From: Enterococcus devriesei
Lineage (GTDB): Bacteria; Bacillota; Bacilli; Lactobacillales; Enterococcaceae
Direction: 5' to 3'
Length of the DNA stretch: 64,000 bases
NCBI RefSeq assembly: GCF_001885905.1
Contig: NZ_JXKM01000001.1
Location: forward strand, 62,001 to 126,000
In this document: one piece after another, positions 7,822 to 16,602 of the stretch
Layout of the letters: every line of letters starts with the position of its first letter
How positions within the stretch are numbered: position 1 is the first letter of the stretch
Notes under the pieces: generated by a model
Told to the model about the DNA's origin: nothing
The model's input: the letters and a program-made list of their open reading frames with translations, nothing else
Database searches by the model: none
Program-made: the position numbers and the translations under genes

Positions 7822-8466
7822 ATGAATGTTGCAGCAGCGGATTTTGACTATTACGAGCGGACGATTCGAATTATGTACCAAAAATATTATCGAAAGCGGC
7901 TCACTTTTTGCGGGGTAGCACTAGTTATTATTTTGGCTTACACTATGATCATTGGCGATACGATTTTGTTAAATAGTCTATTAATGATCCTACTCGCCGC
8001 GGCGATGATCTACCTTTATTTGCAACAGCAAAAATTTGTGTCGATCTATCAAGGCTTCCTAGCTGAGAATCAACCGGAATTACGGATTCATCAGATTCAG
8101 GAAGAGGAATACAGCTACAATGTGATGGATGACGAACATGTGCGAATCAATAAAAAGAATGTTCGCAATCTGCCGTCTAACAATAAGCAGTACACGCTGA
8201 TGGTAGGTTTTTCGAAGGCCTTTTTCTCACGGGAGCCTTTGCAGATCGTTTATTACGATATGCTAGACTTGACCTACGAGGAAAAATTCCGATTGAAACG
8301 TAATGGATACAGCTCGATGCCGCGCTTTTTACGGCGCTTCACGTTGAGTAACTTGCGAGCCAGCGCCGGCAATGCCGCCAGTTTCATTTTTGGGAATTTG
8401 TTTCTCTTGTTTATTTTATATCGCTTGCTTCGCTATTTATGGTCCTTTTTACGAATGTTTTTCTAA
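7822..8466 (+). CDS. YcxB-like membrane protein
   Basis: 214 residues from ATG 7822, 7 nt after AAAGGAGG. Two adjacent membrane spans (about residues 32-72) are followed by a soluble region where ISTAR-like charged strands (EYSYNVMDDEHVRIN, then YTLMVGFSKAFF and QIVYYDML) look like the YcxB C-terminal domain, a PH-like fold. A further hydrophobic stretch precedes the basic C-terminus. Function unknown. Monocistronic, with its own promoter and terminator. Confidence 0.55.
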   Translation: MNVAAADFDYYERTIRIMYQKYYRKRLTFCGVALVIILAYTMIIGDTILLNSLLMILLAAAMIYLYLQQQKFVSIYQGFLAENQPELRIHQIQEEEYSYNVMDDEHVRINKKNVRNLPSNNKQYTLMVGFSKAFFSREPLQIVYYDMLDLTYEEKFRLKRNGYSSMPRFLRRFTLSNLRASAGNAASFIFGNLFLLFILYRLLRYLWSFLRMFF

Positions 8467-8497
8467 ACGCTCAAGAAATAATTCTTGGGTGTTTTTT
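8467..8497 (+). terminator. Terminator after the YcxB-like gene
   Basis: ACGCTCAAGAA (8467-8477) pairs with TTCTTGGGTGT (8482-8492), two G-T wobbles included, followed by TTTTTT. Confidence 0.7.
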
Positions 8498-8542
8498 CGT
8501 GTTAAACTAAATTGAAAACGGTTTAAAGAAAGGCGGTAGCTT

Positions 8543-9340
8543 ATGATCAAAACGATTGTGGTAGGACCATTGGGGAAAATGGGGCGCTTGATTACTCAAG
8601 TCGCGGCTGAAAGCGCTGAATTAGAATTAGTAGCGGGGGTAGGCCCGCAAGGACGAACGTACATCGGTGGGGATCTTGGACAAATGACCTTTGGACGGAC
8701 ATTAGCTGTGCCAATCGTGGATGATTTGGCTGAAGTAATTGATTCCTGTGACGTGATCATTGATTTTTCAACGAAGGAAATGGGCTTAGACGTCTTACGT
8801 TTAGCGCAGGCTCACCATAAAGCACTGGTTTGCGGAACGACTGGCTTTACACCGGAGGAAAAAGCCTTGTTCAGAGAGGCTAGTGAGAATATCCCTGTTT
8901 TATACGCCGCCAACACTTCAAAATTAGTCAATGTCATGAATAAATTATTGCAGCTAACAACGGCGGTAATTGGTGAAGAGACCGATATCGAGATTGTTGA
9001 AATGCATGATCGTTGGAAAAAGGATGCACCTAGTGGGACAGCGAAGGAAATGGGTGAAGTGATCGCTCACGAATTAGGTGGTGAGCTGACAAATCTTGCT
9101 GTTTACGGACGTGAAGGAGTTGGGGGACGAACGCCGGGTACGATTGGGTACCATTCTTTGCGGATGGGGGATACTCCAAGCAGTCATACTGTTTTCTTTG
9201 GCGGCTTTGGAGAACGCTTGGAGATTAGTCATCATTCCACTGACTGGCGGGGCTTTGCCAAAGGTGCCTGTGATTGTGCCATTTTTTTGGCGCAGCAAGA
9301 ACCGGGATATTATTCGGTAACGGATGTGTTGCAACTTTAA
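8543..9340 (+). CDS. dapB: 4-hydroxy-tetrahydrodipicolinate reductase
   Basis: 265 residues. N-terminal Rossmann nucleotide loop VGPLGKMGRL (residues 7-16), the CGTTGF turn near 100, and the DapB substrate motif EMHDRWKKDAPSGTA near 152-166 with the catalytic Lys before DAPSGT. It reduces the dapA product in the diaminopimelate/lysine pathway, in the cytoplasm. AAGGCGG precedes ATG 8543. No other lysine-pathway gene is nearby. The gene is separated from the cysteine locus by its own spacer; no strong terminator follows it. Confidence 0.93.
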   Translation: MIKTIVVGPLGKMGRLITQVAAESAELELVAGVGPQGRTYIGGDLGQMTFGRTLAVPIVDDLAEVIDSCDVIIDFSTKEMGLDVLRLAQAHHKALVCGTTGFTPEEKALFREASENIPVLYAANTSKLVNVMNKLLQLTTAVIGEETDIEIVEMHDRWKKDAPSGTAKEMGEVIAHELGGELTNLAVYGREGVGGRTPGTIGYHSLRMGDTPSSHTVFFGGFGERLEISHHSTDWRGFAKGACDCAIFLAQQEPGYYSVTDVLQL

Positions 9341-9460
9341 AAAATATTTCGTTATTAAATTTAGGGATATTGTGGGTTAAAAATGTTTTCAACAAAGATT
9401 GTGGAAAATTGAGGCGTTTTTGGAAATAGTTATTTTAAAAAATATTTGAGAAGCTAATGA

Positions 9461-9489
9461 TTGACTTCTCATTTTGGAAATGCTAAATT
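9461..9489 (+). promoter_or_regulatory. Extended -10 promoter of the cysteine-locus leader
   Basis: -35 TTGACT (9461-9466), 17-bp spacer, TGC extension and -10 TAAATT (9484-9489). Predicted start near 9496, just ahead of the SD AAGGAGGT (9505-9512) of the first leader ORF. Confidence 0.65.
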
Positions 9490-9520
9490 GAGTGCAATCA
9501 TTTTAAGGAGGTCAGGACAC

Positions 9521-9619
9521 ATGACAAACAACATGGCGAAACAAAATCTTCAAACAGTTCAATCAGCTTGTTGTTGTATGGTGCAAAAAAGCAGCATACT
9601 GATTTGTCATGTCTATTAA
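9521..9619 (+). CDS. Leader peptide 1 with a Cys-Cys-Cys run
   Basis: 32-codon ORF with a near-perfect SD (AAGGAGGT, 9505-9512) 8 nt before ATG 9521. Codons 17-19 are TGT TGT TGT (9569-9577); a fourth Cys is codon 29. The ORF ends 51 nt before a strong terminator. Consecutive codons for the regulated amino acid close to a terminator are the hallmark of ribosome-mediated attenuation, here for cysteine. The downstream genes concern cystathionine/homocysteine and cystine uptake. The product itself is probably non-functional. Confidence 0.7.
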   Translation: MTNNMAKQNLQTVQSACCCMVQKSSILICHVY

Positions 9620-9670
9620 CTGTTCTGAACTCGTTTGAAAAAGAAGAAAACTTCTAATTTTGGCGATTCT

Positions 9671-9706
9671 AAGAGGTGCAGCTTTAATAGCTTGCACCTC
9701 TTTTTT
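9671..9706 (+). terminator. Attenuator terminator in the cysteine-locus leader
   Basis: AAGAGGTGCA (9671-9680) pairs perfectly with TGCACCTCTT (9693-9702), and GCT with AGC extends the stem; T-run to 9706. CTATTAACTG (9613-9622), which includes the stop codon of leader ORF 1, can pair with CAG and TTAATAG (9679-9690), the top of the stem and loop, offering a competing fold that a ribosome at the stop codon would mask. Confidence 0.75.
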
Positions 9707-9720
9707 GCGATCTTTTTCAG

Positions 9721-9909
9721 ATTTTGCAAGTTTTTCTTTGTGCTTTGCGAGTTTTTCTTTATGCTTTAGCATATTTAGAAAAATCGTATGTCATCGAAGA
9801 CAATGCTAAATTCTGCGTGGAATTTAGCTACATCACAAAAGATGACTAGCATAATAAAAAAATTGTATTAAGTACGAAAATAATAGCTTTTTTCAAATTT
9901 TGAAAAAGC
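9721..9909 (+). other. Structured spacer between the two poly-Cys leader ORFs
   Basis: A 21-bp unit is tandemly repeated (TTTGCAAGTTTTTCTTTGTGC, then TTTGCGAGTTTTTCTTTATGC in shortened view: about 9724-9765). Further hairpins: TATGCT-tt-AGCATA; GCTAAATTC (9805-9813) with GAATTTAGC (9820-9828), 9 bp perfect; GTCATC (9790) with GATGAC (9841); and GCTTTTT/AAAAAGC (9886-9909). No convincing gene lies here. Confidence 0.5.
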
Positions 9910-9980
9910 CTACCCCAGCTGGAGCAAGGTTTGTGTCTCAGCAGAATAAAAAGGATAAACATAAGATTGGAGGAACTACC

Positions 9981-11178
<1,198 letters not shown>

Positions 11179-11179
11179 A

Positions 11180-11959
11180 ATGAAAAAATCAATTATTGCC
11201 GTTGCTAGCTTGTTAGTCGTGGGCGTCCTATTTCTAGCCGGTTGCCAGTCAAAAGACAGCGGAGCCGCCAGCTCAAGCGCTGAAAAGGTCTTACGGGTCG
11301 GGACAGAAGGAACCTATTCACCATTTTCTTTTCGTGATGAGAATGACAAATTAACCGGCTATGATGTTGACGTGGCCAAAGCGGTCGCGAAAAAAATAGA
11401 TTATAAAGTAAAATTTGTTGAAGCGCCATGGGATTCGATGTTAGCCGCCTTTGACGCGAAAAAGACGGATGTGGTATTTAACCAAGTAGCGATCACCCCT
11501 GAACGTAAGGAGAAATATTTGTTCAGTACCCCCTATTCAGTCTCGCATCCTGCGTTGATCGTTAATAAGGACAACGACAGTATCAAGGATTTCTCAGATT
11601 TGAAGGGCAAGACTGCGGCACAGTCATTGACTAGTAACTATGCGGAAATGGCGGAAGGCTTAGGAGCGGAGATTTCTAGCGTCGACGGCTTCAGTAAAGC
11701 GGTGGAATTAGTCAGCGACAAGCGCGCGGATGCTACCTTGAACGATGACGTGACGTATTACGATTATTTGAATCAAAAGCCTGATGCTCCAATCAAAATC
11801 GTCAAGGCTTCTAATGAAGCGACCGAAGTTGCAGCGATGTTTCATAAAGGCGATGAAAAATTAGCCGAAAAAGTGGATAAAGCTATCAAAGAATTAGAAG
11901 CAGACGGCACCTTGACAAAGCTGTCAGAAAAGTACTTTAAGAAAGATATTTCTAAATAG
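11180..11959 (+). CDS. Amino-acid ABC transporter substrate-binding lipoprotein, probably cystine
   Basis: 259 residues from ATG 11180, with GGAGG in the end of the lyase gene. Signal peptide with a lipobox LFLAGC: Cys22 should be lipidated and anchor the protein outside the membrane. The mature part is a type II periplasmic-binding fold of the polar amino acid family (RVGTEGTYSPFSF, GYDVDVAKAV, the DVVFNQVAITPERKE strand). Cystine is inferred from the operon and the poly-Cys leader and from resemblance to TcyA-type proteins. Confidence 0.85.
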   Translation: MKKSIIAVASLLVVGVLFLAGCQSKDSGAASSSAEKVLRVGTEGTYSPFSFRDENDKLTGYDVDVAKAVAKKIDYKVKFVEAPWDSMLAAFDAKKTDVVFNQVAITPERKEKYLFSTPYSVSHPALIVNKDNDSIKDFSDLKGKTAAQSLTSNYAEMAEGLGAEISSVDGFSKAVELVSDKRADATLNDDVTYYDYLNQKPDAPIKIVKASNEATEVAAMFHKGDEKLAEKVDKAIKELEADGTLTKLSEKYFKKDISK

Positions 11960-11979
11960 AGATTGAAGGAGTAATTAAT

Positions 11980-12633
11980 ATGGAACGAATGCTAGATATT
12001 ATTCAAAGCTCAGCGCTGCCGTTGTTTTGGGCATTGCTAAAAATGACGATTCCTTTGACCTTGATCTCTTTTGCTTTAGGGATGGTCTTAGCGTTGATCA
12101 CCGCTTTAGCTCGGATTTCAAAAAATCGCCTACTCAACGGATTTTTCTTTTTATATGTGTGGATCTTTCGCGGAACGCCGTTACTAGTTCAACTGTTTAT
12201 CGTTTTCTTTGGACTGCCGTCAGTCGGTATCCAAATGGATGCGTGGGCAGCCGCGATTTTGACCTTTTCATTAAATACCGGCGCTTATGCTTCTGAAAAT
12301 ATTCGTTCCGCTTTATTAGCTATCCCTCAAGGGCAATACGAATCGGCGGCATCATTAGGGATGAGTCGTTGGCAGATTTTGTATCGGATCATCGCACCAC
12401 AAGCTTTTAAAATCGCCTTGCCACCGTTGTCGAATAACTTTGTTAGTCTCGTTAAGGACACCTCGTTAGCTGCTAGTATCACGATTGTGGAGATTTTCAT
12501 GACGGCTCAGCGAATCGCCGCACGGACCTATGAGCCATTGCTGCTTTACAGCATGGTGGCAGTCTATTATTTAGTTTTTTGTACCTTCTTGAATTATTTG
12601 CAGTCCGTGCTTGAAAAACGGATGGTCTATTAG
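11980..12633 (+). CDS. Amino-acid ABC transporter permease, probably cystine
   Basis: 217 residues, five membrane spans as in the His/Glu/Gln permease family. The EAA loop AASLGMSRWQILYRIIAPQA (about residues 125-144), which contacts the ATPase, is clear. ATG 11980 follows AAGGAG. It lies between the binding protein and ATPase of the same operon and should form a homodimeric channel of a TcyABC-like importer. Confidence 0.87.
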   Translation: MERMLDIIQSSALPLFWALLKMTIPLTLISFALGMVLALITALARISKNRLLNGFFFLYVWIFRGTPLLVQLFIVFFGLPSVGIQMDAWAAAILTFSLNTGAYASENIRSALLAIPQGQYESAASLGMSRWQILYRIIAPQAFKIALPPLSNNFVSLVKDTSLAASITIVEIFMTAQRIAARTYEPLLLYSMVAVYYLVFCTFLNYLQSVLEKRMVY

Positions 12634-12644
12634 GAGGAAGTTCA

Positions 12645-13376
12645 ATGTTAACAATTGAAAAATTAAACAAAAGCTTTGATGGCAATCAAGTCTTAAAAGA
12701 GATTAATTTGATTTTCCAACCGGGGGAGACAACGGTTATTCTAGGACCATCTGGGTCAGGTAAAAGCACCTTGTTGCGGTCGATCGATTTATTAGAGACA
12801 CCAGACAGTGGCACGATTGAAATCGATCAGGACAAACTGACCTTTCCGCAAAACCTTGCGTTTCGCCAATTAAAGGACTACCGCGGTCATTTTAGTATCG
12901 TTTTTCAGGCGTACAACCTTTTTCCCCACTTGACGGTGATTCAAAACGTCATGGAAGGTCCAATACAGGTGAAGAAAATAGCGAAAGCACAAGCACGGGA
13001 GCAAGCAGAGAAGTTGTTGGCTAAGGTTGGATTGTTAGATAAAGCCGCAGAATATCCAAAACAATTATCCGGCGGGCAGATGCAGCGGGTGGCGATCGCA
13101 AGAGCATTAGCGATGGAACCGCAGTTCATGTTGTATGATGAGCCAACGAGTGCTTTAGACCCAGAGCTAGCTCAAGAAGTACTGCAGGTGATCAAAGATT
13201 TGGCGGAATCCGGTAATGGACAAATCGTAGTGACCCATCACTTAGAGTTTGCTCGTAAAGTCGCGGATCGGATTGTTTTTCTAGAAGATGGACAGGTGAC
13301 CTTTGATGGCAGCAGTCAGTCTTTCTTCGCCAGTGAGAATCCTCGAATCCAACGCTATTTGCAACAATTTTTATAA
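12645..13376 (+). CDS. Amino-acid ABC transporter ATP-binding protein, probably cystine
   Basis: 243 residues. Walker A GPSGSGKST near 33-41, Q-loop in VFQAYNLFPHLTV, signature [15 protein letters not shown], Walker B FMLYDEPTSALDPE, switch His in VVTHHLEFARK. This is the polar-amino-acid ATPase subfamily. AGGAGG precedes ATG 12645. Last gene of the lyase-importer operon, closed by the terminator at 13381. Confidence 0.9.
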   Translation: MLTIEKLNKSFDGNQVLKEINLIFQPGETTVILGPSGSGKSTLLRSIDLLETPDSGTIEIDQDKLTFPQNLAFRQLKDYRGHFSIVFQAYNLFPHLTVIQNVMEGPIQVKKIAKAQAREQAEKLLAKVGLLDKAAEYPKQLSGGQMQRVAIARALAMEPQFMLYDEPTSALDPELAQEVLQVIKDLAESGNGQIVVTHHLEFARKVADRIVFLEDGQVTFDGSSQSFFASENPRIQRYLQQFL

Positions 13377-13380
13377 AAAA

Positions 13381-13413
13381 AAAGGCAGCGCCGATTAATC
13401 CGGCGCTGCCTTT
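13381..13413. terminator. Bidirectional terminator
   Basis: Perfect 13-bp GC-rich stem AAAGGCAGCGCCG (13381-13393) with 13401-13413, 7-nt loop, A-run before and T-run after. It serves both the cystine operon and the convergent ATPase gene. Confidence 0.88.
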
Positions 13414-13424
13414 TAGTATGTTGC

Positions 13425-16094
13425 TTAGTTTTTATTTAATTCTGCTTTTGTTTTTGGTTCTTGAACTTTAACTAAAATCAATTTAGTAATCTCCATCAAT
13501 AGAACCGCCGTAGCTGCTAAGGCTAACGCTAAACCAATGTCCTTTAAAGCAAAGGCAGCGGGAATTGCAAAGACTTCACGCAATCCTGGTAACAGTGTCA
13601 AGCTGAATAGTCCGCCACAAACCACGATCGCCAATAAGACCATCTTATTGCTAAAGAGCCCTGCTTGGATCGAGGTTTGAGTATTCGAACGAGCCGCAAA
13701 TGTTTGTAGAGTTCGGCTTAAAATCAAGGTAGTGAAAGCCATCGCGACACCAATTTCAGCAGATTGTTGATTGCCTAGCCATTGAGCGACAATCACGGCT
13801 AACGCGATCAAGATCCCCCGGTAGGTCACCGAAATCAACGTTTTACCAGTGAAGATACCACTATCGGGATCACGAGGCTGACGCTGCATGATCGTTGGCT
13901 CGGCTTTTTCCATTCCTAATGCGATGGCTGGCAGCGAGTCGTTGACTAAGTTGATAAAGAGTAATTGTAAAGCCGTGAAGGGGTTCGCCCAACCAATCGC
14001 TAAGGCGAAGATGATAGCAATGATGGCCCCTAAGTTACCAGCAAACAGATAGGCAACCGCCTTTTTGATATTGTCAAAAACATTTCGTCCGACTTCGACA
14101 GCTTTGATGATCGAAGCAAAGTTATCATCGGTTAAAACCATCGCTGCCGCATCTTTGGCAACATCGGTTCCGGTTCCCATCGCAATCCCAATATCCGCCT
14201 GTTTCAAAGCTGGCGCATCATTGACACCATCTCCCGTCATGGCAGAAATCTTTCCTTTGTCTTGCCACGCGCGAACGATTCGGATTTTATTCTCTGGCGA
14301 AACGCGAGCATAAACCGTAATTTGTTCTAATTGCTCAGTCAGTTCAGTTTCGCTTAATTGATCCAATTCAGCACCTGTCAATGCCATGTCGCCCTTTTCA
14401 AAAATACCGATTTCTTGAGCGATCGCCACAGCAGTCGTCTTGTGGTCACCGGTGATCATAACCGTTTGGATACCGGCTGATTTGGCATCAGCAACCGCTT
14501 GGAAAACCTCTTCCCGCGGCGGATCGATCATAGCCAATAGGCCGACTAAAACTAGCTCATTTTCATCTTCTAACGTTAACTCATTCGCAGTTACTTCCTT
14601 ATAAGCAAACGCTAATACTCGCAGTGCTCGTTTAGAAAAATCTTCATTTTGCTTTTGGAAACGAGTCTTCAGTTCTGGAGTGAATTCAACAACCGCACCA
14701 TCTAATAAAACTTTCGAGCTACGTTCAAAGACGATATCTGGACCGCCTTTAGTAACCATGGTTCGTTTTTGATCAATGGTATGGAGCGTCGACATCAATT
14801 TGCGATCAGAATCAAAAGGCAGTTCCGCTTCCCGCGGCGATCTTTTGCGCAATTCACGATAAGATTGATTTTGCTTTTCGCTATAGTCGATCAAAGCAAT
14901 CTCGGTAGGGTCGCCTAATTTTGTTCCATCTTCACTGATTGTGGCGTCATTAGCCAAAACGCTGATCTCAATCAAACGTTGTTCATCAGCTTCCCAGTTT
15001 TTCGGATCTTTTGAAAATTCGCCGCTTTGACCATCCGCTAAGAAATGATCGACTACGGTCATTTTATTTTGAGTCAATGTACCGGTCTTGTCGGTACAGA
15101 TAATACTGGTGGAGCCCAGTGTTTCAACGGCTGGTAGCTTACGAATGATCGCATGTTGCTTTGCCATTTTTTTGGTACCTAATGAAAGGACGATGGTCAC
15201 GATTGATTGCAATGCTTCAGGAATCGCTGCAACTGCCACCGCTACGGCAAACATAAAGGCATTAACGATGTCTTGGGTCATATCCGCCGAACCTTCTAAA
15301 AAGACCCGCAGTAGTTGAACGCCTAAAATCACAATCGATAAAATCAAGATCGCGATACTTAATTTCTTACTGAACCGATCCAAGCCGCGTTGCAGTGGTG
15401 TTTTTTGTTCAGTGGTTGATTCCAATAAGCCGGCGACTTGACCGATCTCAGTTTCAGCCCCAGTCGCAGTCACTAAAAATCTTCCACGACCATATGTGAC
15501 GATCGTTCCACTGAAAACCATGTTAAGTCGATCACCAACAGGAACGTCAGAAGTCAAGATTGTGATCTCTTTTTCTGCCGGTGTTGATTCACCAGTCAGC
15601 ATGCCTTCGTCAACTTTCAGCGAACCTTCTTCAAGTAAGCGACCGTCCGCCGGGACATAATCGCCAGCCTCTAAAATGACGATGTCACCAGTTACGATTT
15701 CTTTAGCTGGGATACTTTGCTCTTGCCCGCCGCGTAAAACACTGGCGTCTGGGGCAGAAAGCTTTTTCAAAGCGTCTAATGAACCCTCCGCTTTTTTTGT
15801 TTGAATCACACTAACGACTGAGTTCAGTAACAAGACGGCGAAAATCACGATGGATTCAACGTGAGCCCCCATCACCATTTGGACAACCGCAACGATCAAC
15901 AGGACGACGACCATTGCGTCTTTGAAGGTTTCCAAAAATAAACTCAGTGTTGTTTTTTTCTTTGCTTCTTTTAATTGATTTGGGCCATTTTCTTGCAGGC
16001 GTTGTTGCGCTTCGGCTTGGCTTAAGCCTTCTGGTGCAGCCTTGAGGTCCTTTATTAATTCCTCTATTTCTTGTTGGTAAACTTGTTTTGTCAA
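13425..16094 (-). CDS. Cation-exporting P-type ATPase (PMCA-like), Mn2+-riboswitch controlled
   Basis: 889 residues. Start is TTG 16094, preceded by TTGGAGGA; no in-frame ATG is available. Phosphorylation site Asp335 in CTDKTGTLTQNKM, TGES actuator motif near 170, hinge TGDGVNDAPALK, and about ten membrane spans with cation-site residues in the PEAL-like AIPEALQ span. The sequence is of the SERCA/PMCA type. A yybP-ykoY riboswitch in its leader indicates induction by Mn2+, as for L. lactis YoaB and pneumococcal MgtA, so Mn2+ (or Ca2+/Mn2+) export is the likely role. Confidence 0.9.
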   Translation of the reverse strand: MTKQVYQQEIEELIKDLKAAPEGLSQAEAQQRLQENGPNQLKEAKKKTTLSLFLETFKDAMVVVLLIVAVVQMVMGAHVESIVIFAVLLLNSVVSVIQTKKAEGSLDALKKLSAPDASVLRGGQEQSIPAKEIVTGDIVILEAGDYVPADGRLLEEGSLKVDEGMLTGESTPAEKEITILTSDVPVGDRLNMVFSGTIVTYGRGRFLVTATGAETEIGQVAGLLESTTEQKTPLQRGLDRFSKKLSIAILILSIVILGVQLLRVFLEGSADMTQDIVNAFMFAVAVAVAAIPEALQSIVTIVLSLGTKKMAKQHAIIRKLPAVETLGSTSIICTDKTGTLTQNKMTVVDHFLADGQSGEFSKDPKNWEADEQRLIEISVLANDATISEDGTKLGDPTEIALIDYSEKQNQSYRELRKRSPREAELPFDSDRKLMSTLHTIDQKRTMVTKGGPDIVFERSSKVLLDGAVVEFTPELKTRFQKQNEDFSKRALRVLAFAYKEVTANELTLEDENELVLVGLLAMIDPPREEVFQAVADAKSAGIQTVMITGDHKTTAVAIAQEIGIFEKGDMALTGAELDQLSETELTEQLEQITVYARVSPENKIRIVRAWQDKGKISAMTGDGVNDAPALKQADIGIAMGTGTDVAKDAAAMVLTDDNFASIIKAVEVGRNVFDNIKKAVAYLFAGNLGAIIAIIFALAIGWANPFTALQLLFINLVNDSLPAIALGMEKAEPTIMQRQPRDPDSGIFTGKTLISVTYRGILIALAVIVAQWLGNQQSAEIGVAMAFTTLILSRTLQTFAARSNTQTSIQAGLFSNKMVLLAIVVCGGLFSLTLLPGLREVFAIPAAFALKDIGLALALAATAVLLMEITKLILVKVQEPKTKAELNKN

Positions 16095-16124
16095 TTTATA
16101 TCCTCCAATTTTTTTGATTTAACC

Positions 16125-16244
16125 TCGTACGCCTACGATTCTACTAATCTTGCTAATACAAGAAGTAGAACTCGCAGCTAACTCATGGCTTAGGAACTCA
16201 TTTTTTCAAATGACGAAAAATGAGTTTATTTTCGTACGTCTATC
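16125..16244 (+). repeat. R2 repeat, single copy inside the ATPase 5' untranslated region
   Basis: Shares ACGATTCTACTAA, AGTAGAACTCGCAGCTAACTC and AGGAACTCATTTTTT with the array at 38164. It has the same two hairpins: ATTCTACT with AGTAGAA, and CTCATTTTT with AAAAATGAG. It lies between the riboswitch terminator and the start codon of the ATPase. Confidence 0.75.
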
Positions 16245-16331
16245 ATTCAACTAAACATAACGTTTAATATTTTAGTTTAATAAAGCAAAACTTGATTCGT
16301 AATTTATTAAACTGCGAAAAGTTGAACTGAC

Positions 16332-16465
16332 AAAAAGAGACCTAAGGCAAGTGTTTAAACTTGTCTTAGGTCTCACCATTTCATACGATACCAGAAAACC
16401 ATTGCTGGTTGACTTACTGTTGATATCACAACAACATTGTTGCCGGTTACTCCCCTAAGGAGTTA
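16332..16465 (-). promoter_or_regulatory. yybP-ykoY (Mn2+) riboswitch with terminator platform
   Basis: Read on the minus strand: CTTAGGGGAGTAACC, then ATATCAACAGTAAG, and finally GGTGAGACCTAAG, the conserved blocks of the yybP-ykoY class. P1 forms from CTTAGG (16454-16459) and CCTAAG (16365-16370). The same CCTAAG is the start of a 16-bp terminator stem (16359-16374 with 16337-16352) followed by TTTTT. Metal-stabilised P1 and terminator are therefore mutually exclusive: an ON switch for Mn2+. Confidence 0.87.
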
Positions 16466-16478
16466 TTAATATGTTTAA

Positions 16479-16507
16479 ATCCTAACGGAAATAACTTTTG
16501 ATTGCAA
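16479..16507 (-). promoter_or_regulatory. Promoter of the riboswitch-ATPase transcript
   Basis: Minus strand: -35 TTGCAA (16502-16507), 17-bp spacer, -10 TAGGAT (16479-16484), just ahead of the aptamer. Confidence 0.55.
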
Positions 16508-16602
16508 GAAAAATGTTTACTAAAAAGAATATTATTATTAAATAAGTTAGTAAAAGCTTGATAATCATCACTTTAGCAAATCATTTAATTTTTATTAAGC
16601 AA

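Noticed and set aside
9563-9772. Minus-strand ORF of 69 codons with KHKEKLA repeats
   Set aside because: No ribosome binding site, antisense to the leader ORF and terminator; its repeats are simply the translated 21-bp tandem repeat.
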